Assembly (NCBI GenBank): GCA_003562475.1
Contig: PWUU01000048.1
Span: 52,206-116,205 of the forward strand
Origin: Dehalococcoidia bacterium
GTDB lineage: Bacteria; Chloroflexota; Dehalococcoidia; GIF9; AB-539-J10
Direction of reading: 5' to 3'
DNA: 64,000 bases
Every line of letters begins with the position of its first letter. The stretch's first letter is position 1. The notes beneath the pieces were generated by a model. That model saw only the letters and a program-made list of their open reading frames with translations, did not search any database and was not told the DNA's origin. This document shows positions 42,714 to 51,096 of the stretch, piece by piece. Made by a program: the position numbers and the translations under genes.

Positions 42714-42766
42714 CACCAACCACCTGGCTGTTGGAGCGTGACTCTTCGCTGACCAGGTGGTTGGTG
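42714..42766. repeat. Perfect 14-bp inverted repeat with 25-nt loop
   Basis: CACCAACCACCTGG (42714-42727) and its exact complement (42753-42766) flank a 25-nt loop. It lies between the 18-aa ORF and the 110-aa gene on the minus strand, about 30 nt upstream of the latter's start codon. No U-run follows, so it is more likely an RNA stem controlling processing or translation than a terminator. Confidence 0.7.
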
Positions 42767-42788
42767 GCCCGACTGTCTACGTCATTGT

Positions 42789-42845
42789 CTACTTCTTCGT
42801 ACCGGGCTTTGGGCTAGGCTTTGCGGGCTGTCCTTTCTGAGCCAT
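42789..42845 (-). CDS. Possible 18-aa basic peptide
   Basis: ATG with GGAGG 6 nt upstream opens MAQKGQPAKPSPKPGTKK then TAG. It starts inside the C-terminal codons of the endonuclease III-like gene in another frame. The strong ribosome site and Pro/Lys-rich content are the only support; it could be chance. Confidence 0.35.
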   Translation of the reverse strand: MAQKGQPAKPSPKPGTKK

Positions 42846-43671
42846 GGCTCACCTCCTCGGGTCGTCGTTGCAGCAGGTTTCCGGTGCGACACAGGGTGGC
42901 TGTGGAATCCCCGGTAGAACACGGCTCAGGATGTCGACTGATACATAGCCGGTTCATGGGACAAGAGTTACATAGCCGCACCTGGCAGTAGCTCTCACCA
43001 AGTCTCACAAGCGCAGCTTCGAAATCTGCGTACGTTCTGCCTCCGTGGTCGGCACGATCCCAGAGGGACCGCAATTCATCCGCCCCCTCGGTTCTGCTGC
43101 AGGCGCCAAGAACACCAAGGGACCGGGCGGCACTTAAGGCAGCATCAGAGAGGCATGGACGTGCCTTGTCCCAGACTCCTCTCATCTCCCTGAGGAATAG
43201 GTCCACTGCTCCGCGCGGGACCGTGCGGCCGAGATGCCGCAAGCGTTGCACCAGGTCATCTCCATCCTCGGCAAAGAAGTGGAGCCGATTAATGTCGGCG
43301 TCGTAGTCGGTCACGAGCGACGCTGCACTGAGCTGCAGTGTCCCTGCCACGCGTCGAACATGGCTCCGCACACCGGCAGCAACGAGCAGCTCGACCAGCT
43401 TCTTCCATTCCACCGATTGGAGATGCCGCACATCCAACAGACCTGCAGCTTCCAGTTCACGAAAGGCTGAGAGGGCACTGCCCGTACTTGCCGGAGAGTC
43501 GAGGAGAACCGCCGCGACGAACCATTTGAAGGATTCGTCCGACTCCATGCCAGCGAGGTTTATACCCAGGAGCCTCGAATAAGACCCGCCCAGCCTGGTC
43601 ACGAGCACACTGCACACTGCATTTGCCTCTGCTTCGGTAAGCGGATCCGCAGTGAGAGGATTCTTAGTCAT
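42814..43671 (-). CDS. Divergent endonuclease III-like (HhH-GPD) protein with C-terminal iron-sulfur loop
   Basis: 285 aa. KWFVAAVLLDSPASTGSALSAF resembles the first helices of the HhH-GPD fold, and LRHLGRTVPRGAVDLFLREMRGVW the helix-hairpin-helix and following helix. CQVRLCNSCPMNRLC near residue 240 gives Cx4Cx2Cx5C, close to the Cx6Cx2Cx5C cluster loop of endonuclease III. The usual catalytic Lys/Asp block (LPGVGRKTA..VDTHV) is not recognisable, so glycosylase activity is uncertain. About 40 residues after the cluster look disordered. Overlaps the upstream membrane gene by 8 nt. Confidence 0.55.
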   Translation of the reverse strand: MTKNPLTADPLTEAEANAVCSVLVTRLGGSYSRLLGINLAGMESDESFKWFVAAVLLDSPASTGSALSAFRELEAAGLLDVRHLQSVEWKKLVELLVAAGVRSHVRRVAGTLQLSAASLVTDYDADINRLHFFAEDGDDLVQRLRHLGRTVPRGAVDLFLREMRGVWDKARPCLSDAALSAARSLGVLGACSRTEGADELRSLWDRADHGGRTYADFEAALVRLGESYCQVRLCNSCPMNRLCISRHPEPCSTGDSTATLCRTGNLLQRRPEEVSHGSERTARKA

Positions 43672-44092
43672 CGCCAGTCACCCCTGACTCAGGACTAACC
43701 GGAGTATCCGGGTATATATGTCGGGTGGCCTCTGCAACTGCACCACCGAGTCTCGATCTGTTGTACCGCACGATCTGTGGGCGCACTATCGCCGACAGCA
43801 AGTACACCGAGAGCCCTGCCAGCAGGGCCCAGGGCATTCCTATCCTCGGGAGAAGCACCATCGTCAGCAGAATGCAGCCCACAAACATGGGGAGACAGGC
43901 CAACACTCCTCTCGCGTAGGAGAGACCGGCCGGTACGCCCCCGTTCTGATAGAGGAGAACCATGTTTGTGATAAACAGTACCGGCAGGCTGGCCACAAAA
44001 GCAGCAGACATGCCATCGCCATGCTTGCCGATGTACGCAACCGCGCTCACGAGGATTCCGCCTACGATGAAATACAGCAGATACGGCCACAT
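43664..44092 (-). CDS. Small membrane protein (DUF3147/GlpM-like)
   Basis: 142 aa with four predicted helices: MWPYLLYFIVGGILVSAVAYI, MSAAFVASLPVLFITNMVLL, GVLACLPMFVGCILLTMVLL and WALLAGLSVYLLSAIV. This layout resembles the GlpM/DUF3147 family of unknown function. AGGAAGAGGG lies before the ATG. It overlaps the endonuclease-like gene and is divergent from the sensor kinase. Confidence 0.65.
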   Translation of the reverse strand: MWPYLLYFIVGGILVSAVAYIGKHGDGMSAAFVASLPVLFITNMVLLYQNGGVPAGLSYARGVLACLPMFVGCILLTMVLLPRIGMPWALLAGLSVYLLSAIVRPQIVRYNRSRLGGAVAEATRHIYPDTPVSPESGVTGDD

Positions 44093-44241
44093 GACGTTCC
44101 CTCTTCCTGTCTGGTACAGATCGGAAGTCTACGTGCCACTCTGTTAGAATTTCCTTTGTGCTGACACCCGGATTCACAAGAGTTCCCTTTGAACTCCATT
44201 AGAATGGAGGGGAGCGCAGGCGAGCGTGCCAGGCAAATACG

Positions 44242-45366
44242 ATGACGCAGAAAGCGAGTGAGAACGACGACGGCCCTACGGTGGCACGTATGAGCAAGCT
44301 GCGTTCGCCGCGACCTCCAGCCAGTGAGGTCATTGCACTGAGTGCCGATGGCATCATTGCACTGGACCGCGACCGCCGGATCTCTGTCTTCAACCCTGCA
44401 ATTGAACGATTGACCGGACTCAGCAGCACACAGGTGCTTGGCAAGACTTGCTCCAGCGTCCTCCGGGTAACGGATCAGCATGGTGATGCGCTCTGCAGCG
44501 GAACGTGCCCGGTATTGGACGGTGGGAGCAGAACCTTCGATACGGAGGGGTTCATCGACAACACTCACGGTCACAGGGTGGCGGTAGCCCTGCGCTACTC
44601 TGTCCGGTGCTCCGCTCGCGGCAAGCTAAATCGTGCGGTGATCAACGTACGGAAGGCAGACGGGCTGCACCAGACCGATTACATGCGTTCCATCCTGCTT
44701 CCCCTCGTATCGCACGAGCTTCAGACACCCATCTCCATCATCAAGGCATATGCAAGCACACTCGCACGTGTAGACGCGAACTGGAGCGACGAGATCGTGC
44801 GCGAGAAGCTCGTCGCGATAGAGGAAGAGAGCGACCGCCTGTCACGACTGGTGAGCCGCCTGCTCTACACTTCCCGACTGGAGGCGAGCTCGATCTCACT
44901 GAACCCGTTGTTGCTCGACCTGCCGCAGGAGACACAACGAGTAGCAAGGCGGTTGGCCGAACTGGACGAAATCCACGAGATTCTCGTGAACTTCCCCGCC
45001 GACTTTCCCCCGGTGATGGGAGATCCTGAGAAGATCTACGAGATCCTCGCGAATCTCATCGAGAATGCAATGAAGTTTTCACCCCGGGGAGGCACCATCA
45101 CGGTAGAGGGGTCGATCGCGGGAGGAGAGGTCCACATCACCGTAGGTGACCAGGGTATCGGGATACGCAGCAGCGAGCACGAGCGTGTCTTCGAACGCTT
45201 CTACAGGGTACACGAGCCCGACGTCGGAAATCTGCCAGGGACAGGGCTGGGGCTCCATATCTGCAGACTGCTCGTACATGCACACGGCGGCCGCATATGG
45301 GTCGAGAGCGAACCGGGTCGCGGTTCTCGTTTCACCTTCGCGCTTCCCATCGTCGGTGAGGAGTGA
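44242..45366 (+). CDS. Soluble PAS-domain sensor histidine kinase
   Basis: 374 aa, no membrane helix. PAS at about residues 27-140 ([23 protein letters not shown]), with C70, C85 and C89 in [16 protein letters not shown] that might bind a cofactor or sense redox. HisKA at about 150-215 has the phospho-acceptor His158 in [13 protein letters not shown]. HATPase at about 255-370 has [14 protein letters not shown] (N box), DQGIGI (G1), [10 protein letters not shown] (G2). Paired with the response regulator 20 bp downstream. Confidence 0.92.
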   Translation: MTQKASENDDGPTVARMSKLRSPRPPASEVIALSADGIIALDRDRRISVFNPAIERLTGLSSTQVLGKTCSSVLRVTDQHGDALCSGTCPVLDGGSRTFDTEGFIDNTHGHRVAVALRYSVRCSARGKLNRAVINVRKADGLHQTDYMRSILLPLVSHELQTPISIIKAYASTLARVDANWSDEIVREKLVAIEEESDRLSRLVSRLLYTSRLEASSISLNPLLLDLPQETQRVARRLAELDEIHEILVNFPADFPPVMGDPEKIYEILANLIENAMKFSPRGGTITVEGSIAGGEVHITVGDQGIGIRSSEHERVFERFYRVHEPDVGNLPGTGLGLHICRLLVHAHGGRIWVESEPGRGSRFTFALPIVGEE

Positions 45367-45385
45367 ACTGAATGGTGACACTAAC

Positions 45386-46108
45386 GTGAACAAACTGTCG
45401 TCGGGACGGCAAACCCGCACCGCACTCGTGGTCGATGATGAGCAACGGATCGCTGAGGCAGTCGCGATGAACCTGGAACTGGAAGAGTTCCAAGTATTCA
45501 CAGCCTCCGGAGGAGAAGAGGCGCTTCAGAAGGTCACGAAGGAGATGCCGGACATCATCATCCTGGATGTCATGATGCCCGAAATGGATGGGTTCGAGAC
45601 ACTGCGGCGCATCCGCGAAGTATCAACCACACCCGTCATCATGCTCACTGTGAAGGGGGACGAGGGTGACAAGGTACGCGGGCTCGATCTTGGCGCTGAC
45701 GACTATATGACCAAGCCATTCAGTCCGAAAGAGCTCGTGTCGAGAGTACGAGCCGTGCTGCGACGCGCGGAGATGCCAAGCCCGGTCCCGAAGACAGAGA
45801 TACGAGTGGACGAAAACCTCTCGATCGATTTCAATCGGCGCAAAGTCATCGTACGAGGAACCGAGGCACACCTGCGCCCAACTGAATTCAGGCTCCTCTA
45901 CCATCTCGTGAGTAACGCAGGCCAGGTATTGACACATGAGACACTCTTGCGACGAGTCTGGGGTTACGAATACCGGGATGAGGACCAGTATCTGTGGTTG
46001 TACATCACGTACCTCAGGCGGAAACTCGAAGAGGATCCCAAGCATCCCAGGTACATTATCGGCGAGCGCGGTATTGGCTACCGCTTCACGGAACTGGAAA
46101 AGAGATAG
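45386..46108 (+). CDS. OmpR-family response regulator
   Basis: 240 aa from a GTG at 45386; an earlier in-frame GTG near 45356 overlapping the kinase end is possible. Receiver domain: [12 protein letters not shown] (acidic pair), [13 protein letters not shown] (phospho-Asp), [11 protein letters not shown] and [13 protein letters not shown] (Lys). Winged helix at about 135-235 with [31 protein letters not shown]. Cognate to the upstream PAS kinase; target genes not evident. Confidence 0.93.
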   Translation: MNKLSSGRQTRTALVVDDEQRIAEAVAMNLELEEFQVFTASGGEEALQKVTKEMPDIIILDVMMPEMDGFETLRRIREVSTTPVIMLTVKGDEGDKVRGLDLGADDYMTKPFSPKELVSRVRAVLRRAEMPSPVPKTEIRVDENLSIDFNRRKVIVRGTEAHLRPTEFRLLYHLVSNAGQVLTHETLLRRVWGYEYRDEDQYLWLYITYLRRKLEEDPKHPRYIIGERGIGYRFTELEKR

Positions 46109-46119
46109 GTCACTGCGCT

Positions 46120-46423
46120 GTCGCAGCAGCACTGAGCCCTCAGCCGCGTCGGGAACGACGCCGGCACACCGAAAGCAGTCGCCCAACCCTGCTTCCATCG
46201 GGAGGATGAGTGAATTCGATGCGCGTTCTGACCCCGAATCACACATCTCCCGCAGCATCGAGGCCACGACATCGTAGCCGACATACTGCGCGGCGACGCT
46301 GTCCGCCTCGTACTCGGACAACCGGTTGATGATTGCAGCGCCGAGGAGCAAGACGCCTCCGCCAGCCATCAGTTTCAGTACGACCGAAAGATGGACCGCC
46401 GGGCCGAGGGCAATGTCCGCCAG
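46120..46423 (-). pseudogene. Remnant of an M48 (HtpX-like) metallopeptidase
   Basis: Minus-strand frame reading [36 protein letters not shown]: the [10 protein letters not shown] segment is the third zinc ligand region (ExxxD) of M48 peptidases. The HExxH region is missing and the C-terminal part continues only after a frame change (AFGVPASFPTRLRAQ, compare the family's THPP-x-x-x-R-x-x). Truncated and frameshifted. Confidence 0.55.
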
Positions 46424-46431
46424 CGCGGCCG

Positions 46432-46697
46432 GCTAGCCGCCGGGACCGCCGAGACGTACCGCAGGTTGGGCGAGGTGGACTCGCTCGTCATCGATCCGCA
46501 TAAGCACGGACTGCAGCCCTACGGCTGTGGCTGAGTGCTATTCAGGGACCCCTCAGTCGGCGTGCTGTACAAGCACGATTCACCCTACAACTACTTCGGT
46601 TCACCCGAGCTACACCTGGGAGAGATAAGCCTTGAGTGCTCACGCGCTGGCGCATCAGCGGCAGCGCTATGGACGACACATCGATTGGTACCGATGA
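46432..46697 (+). pseudogene. Remnant of a group II PLP-dependent decarboxylase
   Basis: The plus frame gives [25 protein letters not shown], then TGA, then [21 protein letters not shown] and [26 protein letters not shown] contains the PLP lysine of the aspartate-aminotransferase-fold decarboxylases (glutamate, diaminobutyrate or tyrosine types). The N-terminal two thirds and the C-terminus are missing, and the TGA replaces a residue between G and V. It abuts the M48 remnant head to tail on the opposite strand. Confidence 0.7.
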
Positions 46698-46705
46698 TGC
46701 TCCGT

Positions 46706-46795
46706 TGCATACCCCCGCGCGACAGGACCAGCTGGTAGCCACATCATTGGTCTTGAGTGAAGGTTACTGCATACCCCCGCGCGACAGGACCAGCT
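46706..46795. repeat. Direct repeat pair, 28 bp with 34-nt spacer
   Basis: TGCATACCCCCGCGCGACAG..ACCAGCT (28 bp) occurs at 46706-46733 and again, identical, at 46768-46795. The 62-nt period resembles one CRISPR unit, but there are only two copies, no cas genes and little dyad symmetry. The minus strand of both copies encodes LVLSRGGMQ, so a duplicated scrap of a decayed gene is the simpler reading. Confidence 0.6.
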
Positions 46796-46961
46796 CCTCC
46801 GCATATTCATCGCGTGGCGCAGCTCCGGCGCTGAGCGCATCGAATACTTGGAGGGTCTCCAGGCCTGTCGCAGTCCAGAGAGCGGCACACACCGCTATCT
46901 TTGAACAGACGGTCACGCTAGAATTGCCGCAGGCGGTACTGACACGACAACGATCGAGGAC

Positions 46962-47891
46962 ATGAAGAAGCCTTACGCCAGCCTGGGGCTCGAGGCCGTC
47001 ATAGTGCCGGTATTCTACGCCATCGCCGTGTGGCTGTGGCGCTCCACCGGACATGTCTTCTACCTGTTCAACTTCATTTACATCGGCACCGCAATAGGTA
47101 TCGGCATGGTTCTCTCACGACGTTTGCCAGCCGAGAAGCAGCAGTGGTCGCGCAGAGTCACACAGCTCATGATCGGCATCTACATGCTGGGTTTCCTCGG
47201 ATTCATCCAGCGTGAGAACATGCAGATAGAGGGCTTCTGGTTCTACCTCTTCTCCGGATACTTCGCAGCTGCAGTACTGCACTATGCTATTGCCAAGATA
47301 GCCGGTCCATTGCTGTTCGGTCGTGCCTGGTGCGGCTGGGGGTGCTGGACGGCCATGATCCTCGATCTTCTACCATTCAGGACGGGGGCCACGAGGATCA
47401 AAGGACTGGGCTACATCCGCTACGGTCACTTCATGCTGAGTCTCAGTATTGTCCTGGCCACCTGGGTCATACTTGGCTACCGCCCGCTGTCGAGCGCCGG
47501 ACTCGCTGATCACGAGTTGTACTGGCTCGTCGCCGGCAATGCATTTTACTACGCCATCGGTACTGCACTCGCGTTCGGTCTAAGGGACAACCGGGCATTC
47601 TGCAAGTACCTCTGCCCCATTACCACGTTCCTCAAGATTGGCTCGCGCCTCGCACTGCTTAAGGTCAAGGGTAACCCCGTGAAGTGCAACGTATGCGGAG
47701 TGTGCGAGGAGGTGTGTCCGATGGATATCCGGATACGTGACTTCATCATCGCCGGTACCAGGGTGCTCTCGACCGAGTGCATCTTCTGCCAGAGTTGTGT
47801 TCGGGCCTGCCCTCAGGATGCACTTCGTGTAACCATTGGAATTGACGTCGGCGGATATGAGTTCCTTCACGAGGGTCCATGGAAACACTAG
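46962..47891 (+). CDS. Membrane-bound polyferredoxin, NapH/RnfA-like 4Fe-4S protein
   Basis: 309 aa, about five membrane helices. GRAWCGWGCWTAMILDLLPF and NRAFCKYLCPITTF are the cysteine motifs (CxxxC and CxxxCP) facing the membrane in NapH/NosR/CcoG relatives. The C-terminus holds two [4Fe-4S] motifs, CNVCGVCEEVCPMDI and CIFCQSCVRACPQDAL. It probably passes electrons between quinol and a cytoplasmic or external partner; none is adjacent. Confidence 0.87.
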   Translation: MKKPYASLGLEAVIVPVFYAIAVWLWRSTGHVFYLFNFIYIGTAIGIGMVLSRRLPAEKQQWSRRVTQLMIGIYMLGFLGFIQRENMQIEGFWFYLFSGYFAAAVLHYAIAKIAGPLLFGRAWCGWGCWTAMILDLLPFRTGATRIKGLGYIRYGHFMLSLSIVLATWVILGYRPLSSAGLADHELYWLVAGNAFYYAIGTALAFGLRDNRAFCKYLCPITTFLKIGSRLALLKVKGNPVKCNVCGVCEEVCPMDIRIRDFIIAGTRVLSTECIFCQSCVRACPQDALRVTIGIDVGGYEFLHEGPWKH

Positions 47892-48179
47892 AACCATGAC
47901 GTTCGCTGGCATAGATGCCGCCACTCATGAACGCCTCGGCGATAGAAACAAGAGCAAGGCCACCCAATGCTCGAACGCCTGGACTGCGCAAGGTCACAGA
48001 TTCGACGCGAACAGACTAGACGACTCGCGTTTGAACGAAACTGAGTAGCGCCGGATCGAGTCCCCAACCATGAAAGAGGTGATGCAGCAATTCCAGATAC
48101 CCGGCCGGATTACGCCGCACGTCAGAGGAACCTCGTGAGAGCGGACGACACCGGGCTTCAAGAAAGCGGGAGGAGATTG
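47892..48179. other. Gap with no recognisable gene
   Basis: About 290 bp between the NapH-like gene and the RibD-C reductase. Both strands carry short open frames with no motif. Nothing recognised. Confidence 0.35.
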
Positions 48180-48854
48180 CTACCGAGCGACTTCGTACCT
48201 GAGCCAGAGCATGTCCCCGTCGAGGCGCTCACAGTGGACCAGCCTGAGTGAGATTGCGCTATCTGCGAGTGCGTTGCCGGGGACATGGTAGAACGGGCGA
48301 GCGTTATCGTCCCCCGCAAGCAAGGGGGCAATAAGCAGGCTGATTTCGTCCACAAGTCCTACCTGGAGCAATACGCCGTTCAGCGTGCCGCCACTGTCAA
48401 CTCGCACTCCCTGAATCCCGAAACGACTTCCCAATTCTTCGAGTGCAGCGCTCATATCTACGCGTGATTCTCCAGCCACAATCCGATTGACGCCTGCCCT
48501 CTCGAGATACGCCACGTACTCGAGCGGTGTCGCCTTCGTGCAGAGGGCAACCCCTCCGCGCCAGTACGGCTGAGACATAAGCCGTCGCCATATCCGTACG
48601 CGACCACGACTGTCAGGAACAATCAGCAGCGGCCTTGAGTCGCCCGGCACGACCTCCAGCGGCTCTCCGTTATCAGCGTCAGGCGGCAGGTTATTAATTG
48701 CCTCTGCAACGAGGAGTGTCTCGCTGCCAGCGAGCGTTGCCTGCTCTTGAAAGCAGGCCGCGACGCCGTAGTACAAGCCCATGTCCACCATGCCGAAGGG
48801 CAACAGGCGAGAATCTACGCTCACCGCATTGTGAAGGACTACACGTGGACGCAT
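48180..48854 (-). CDS. RibD C-terminal/dihydrofolate reductase-like domain protein
   Basis: 224 aa from ATG 48854 with GAGGAGG upstream. RPRVVLHNAVSVDSRLLPF is the RibD-C start, AGSETLLVAEAI and the internal RPLLIVPDSRGRVR follow, and VRVDSGGTLNGVLLQVGLVDEISLLIAPLLAGD is the reductase signature (G-G-x-L-N). Riboflavin synthesis reductases share this fold, but no rib genes adjoin, so a related pyrimidine or pterin reductase is equally possible. Confidence 0.85.
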   Translation of the reverse strand: MRPRVVLHNAVSVDSRLLPFGMVDMGLYYGVAACFQEQATLAGSETLLVAEAINNLPPDADNGEPLEVVPGDSRPLLIVPDSRGRVRIWRRLMSQPYWRGGVALCTKATPLEYVAYLERAGVNRIVAGESRVDMSAALEELGSRFGIQGVRVDSGGTLNGVLLQVGLVDEISLLIAPLLAGDDNARPFYHVPGNALADSAISLRLVHCERLDGDMLWLRYEVAR

Positions 48855-48911
48855 TGAAGATCCTCCTCGCACTGACTCCAGTGTTCGGGCAAACCGGTGG
48901 TGGCCCGCAAG

Positions 48912-49424
48912 CTACTTGGCCGCACCGCCTCTGCAGAAGAGCCTCATCTTGCAGACCACACAGGATCTCCGCCTTCCCGGTCCCAGATTGTAGAAAGCCA
49001 CCGCGAGCAAGAGAGCCACCAGAACCAATAGCGTGGATGTCGCGTCCTGCAGGAGCAACACGGCAAGCGACACCAGTGGCACAAGGACCATTAAACCGTA
49101 CACGAAGGGCGCCAGCTTGAGCCCGGCACTCTCATTGTATTCCTCGGGGCTCCTGCGGCTGAACCAGACCGCGGCCAGCAAACCCCAGCCGATGCCACAG
49201 CGCTTGCCATAGTAGTGACACCGGGTACATATGAGCCTGCGCAGGACGCCGTACACCATCACTACGAAGAAGACGAGATAGGCAACGCCCAGGTACGGGC
49301 TGATGAGCCAGCAGGCGTACGTCCCGACAGCCAGGACTGCAGCGAACGTGAGGTTACTGAGAATCACATCGGGGACCGGGTACTCTTCAAGCCCGGCGTC
49401 ATACAATTGTGTCGACTTCTTCAT
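48912..49424 (-). CDS. Membrane protein with two cysteine motifs, function unknown
   Basis: 170 aa with four predicted helices (about 25-45, 46-65, 105-125, 128-148). CTRCHYYGKRCGIGWG lies between helices 2 and 3 and SCVVCKMRLFCRGGA at the C-terminus, so two metal-binding knuckles probably face the cytosol. The start overlaps the truncated lactonase gene by 26 nt. No family recognised. Confidence 0.7.
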   Translation of the reverse strand: MKKSTQLYDAGLEEYPVPDVILSNLTFAAVLAVGTYACWLISPYLGVAYLVFFVVMVYGVLRRLICTRCHYYGKRCGIGWGLLAAVWFSRRSPEEYNESAGLKLAPFVYGLMVLVPLVSLAVLLLQDATSTLLVLVALLLAVAFYNLGPGRRRSCVVCKMRLFCRGGAAK

Positions 49425-49854
49425 CTGCCGCCTCGCAAGAGAGGTTCACGCTCTCAGGCATAGCCATCTCACGTTCAGCACGTTGCGGGATGAACTCGGC
49501 ATTCGGGAGCAGCCGCATACCTCCCGCATGGTCGCTGTGGAGGTGAGAGAGAATCACGTAGCTGGCATAGTCAGGGCTGAAGCCGTTCTTTCCAAGCTGC
49601 TTCACGATGCGGTCGTCCGCCTTCACATCCGGGGTAAGTTGATCCTTAAGCGGGCCCCGGATTGTCTCCGGCCTCTTTATCGTTAGGGGATCCATGCCGG
49701 TATCGCAAAGGGCATTGCCGGCCGGGCGGGTCACGAGGAAGACCGGGACGGGAATGCGATACTCGCCTCCATCGGCTCTCGCCGCCATTGCACAGGTGGG
49801 ATCAAGCACAATGCTGCGAGGGTCAACAGTGTAGAGCTGCATTGCGGGTGTCAT
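49399..49854 (-). pseudogene. Truncated MBL-fold lactonase-like hydrolase
   Basis: 151 aa against a usual 250-280. The first half is good: LVTRPAGNALCDTGMDP, VKQLGKNGFSPDYASYVILSHLHSDHAGGM (HxHxDH) and NAEFIPQRAERE, like N-acyl-homoserine lactonase AttM/AiiB relatives. The C-terminal half with the third His and the bridging Asp is missing; the frame ends CEAADEEVDTIV at the next gene's start. Metal binding would be incomplete. The ATG overlaps the thioesterase stop (ATGA). Confidence 0.7.
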
Positions 49855-50330
49855 GCCGCTTTCTTCTCCCCCTGTCTCACGGGCGGCACGTTGCTGCCCT
49901 CAGAGGTGGGCACGAGGGTGCTGGTGACAGTGGCCAGCAGTCGACCGCTTGCATCACGAACATCGGTCCGTACCACCACGGTACGACGGCCCACGTGGAC
50001 CGGCACTGACTCGGCCACGAGCTTGCTGGTCTCCGAGTTGCGAATGAAGTTCACGTTAAGCTGTGCCGTGAGAGGAAAACGATCAGGTTCGAAGGTCTCG
50101 GGCGAAGCCTGCGTATGGAGGTTGGCAAGGGTAGTAGCCGTCGTATCAGCGAGCGTGAGCAGTGCGCCCGCGTGAAAGAGTCCCGTCAACTGGCTCAATT
50201 CAGGCCGGAACGGAATCTCTCCAATCACCAACTGCTTGCTGGCGGAGACGATCGTGAAGCCAATCAACTCCATCATGGTGCCTTTGAAGGCATCCTGCCA
50301 CTGCGAAACCATCTCCTGAGAAACGTTCAT
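49851..50330 (-). CDS. Hotdog-fold acyl-CoA thioesterase (PaaI family)
   Basis: 159 aa. ELIGFTIVSASKQLVIGEIPF, GLFHAGALLTLADTTATTLAN (the HaGa..LaD helix) and QLNVNFIRNSETSKLVAESVPVHVGRRTVVVRTDV are the PaaI/YigI hotdog pattern. The active-site Asp or Gln region is LADTTAT. It releases CoA from acyl or aryl thioesters in the cytoplasm. Coupled to the truncated lactonase gene. Confidence 0.85.
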   Translation of the reverse strand: MNVSQEMVSQWQDAFKGTMMELIGFTIVSASKQLVIGEIPFRPELSQLTGLFHAGALLTLADTTATTLANLHTQASPETFEPDRFPLTAQLNVNFIRNSETSKLVAESVPVHVGRRTVVVRTDVRDASGRLLATVTSTLVPTSEGSNVPPVRQGEKKAA

Positions 50331-50472
50331 GCCATCTATAGTATACGCCTGAGAACTGCGTGTACATCAACTATGGCCGGTGACGTTGTAACAGCCCTGG
50401 AGACACAGCCCATAGGGCTGACCATGCGGGGATGCAGGGCAAGGGCATGATCCATCGTGGCAGACAAGAGGT

Positions 50473-50565
50473 CGCCGTCGCCTCTGGGGGTACGGCCCAT
50501 AGCGACGGCGAGGGCACTCGGAGGAGGGAGTGCGTTGGGTTATGGCCTGATGCTATTCTACCCCC
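50473..50565. other. Long structured region with alternative pairings
   Basis: CGCCGTCGC (50473-50481) is the exact complement of GCGACGGCG (50502-50510). GGGGGTA (50486-50492), in the loop between them, pairs with TACCCCC (50559-50565), and GCACTC/GAGTGC (50514-50519 with 50528-50533) makes an inner hairpin. The pairings interlock, so a pseudoknot or switch between two folds is possible. It lies between divergent starts of the thioesterase and a small membrane protein, so either strand could be the leader. Confidence 0.45.
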
Positions 50566-50781
50566 GGCTGAACCCTCTGTCAACGTTCTGTACTCGCCCT
50601 TTTACATAAGTAAACATTGCTCTTTTCCGGCTGATATGTCGCATCATATGGGAATTGCCGATCCTCAAGGTGTACAATGGTCCACGGGACCGGCAGAGAG
50701 GGAGCTGACGCCACAACGCATCCACCAGTGGTGACAAGCGACAGTTGACCTCCTGGGGCGCAATCCGAGAACGAGAAAGGA

Positions 50782-50991
50782 GTGCCTGAGACGAATCTCA
50801 AGACGATAGCACGAGCGGGTGCTTTCTTTGGCTGCCTGCTCCTGATGTACGGAATCGGAACCGGCTTATGGCTCCAATCATTGGGTGAGGCTGCCGACCC
50901 GGCAGCGCTGCAACAGCATTCGATCGTCGGCATGATCGGCACCGGGCTCTGCACAGTCAGCCTGGTCATTCTGCTTCGACTAAAGGAGTAA
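50782..50991 (+). CDS. Small two-helix membrane protein
   Basis: 69 aa from a GTG immediately after AAAGGA (very close, so the true start is unsure). Helices at about 10-32 (AGAFFGCLLLMYGIGTGLWL) and 46-65 (SIVGMIGTGLCTVSLVILL). No family recognised. It precedes the alpha/beta hydrolase by 105 bp. Confidence 0.5.
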   Translation: MPETNLKTIARAGAFFGCLLLMYGIGTGLWLQSLGEAADPAALQQHSIVGMIGTGLCTVSLVILLRLKE

Positions 50992-51096
50992 GAACCGTGC
51001 CGCCTGCCAGCGGCCATGCACGTGTGCATTGATGAAACCGCCGTGTCCGGCACGCACCACAATACGTACTGTTACTGTTTCTTTAGGGAGCTCACT

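Noticed and set aside
46520-46540. TGA in the decarboxylase remnant as selenocysteine codon
   Set aside because: The frame is truncated on both sides and no SECIS-like hairpin follows directly; a nonsense mutation is simpler.
46706-46795. Mini-CRISPR array (two 28-bp repeats, 34-nt spacer)
   Set aside because: Only two units, no cas genes, poor dyad symmetry, and both copies encode the same short peptide on the minus strand next to decayed genes.
50745-50765. Fifth RNA copy at CCCCAGG near 50.75 kb (minus strand)
   Set aside because: No TTGACA at the required distance, no conserved core and no pairing 3' arm.
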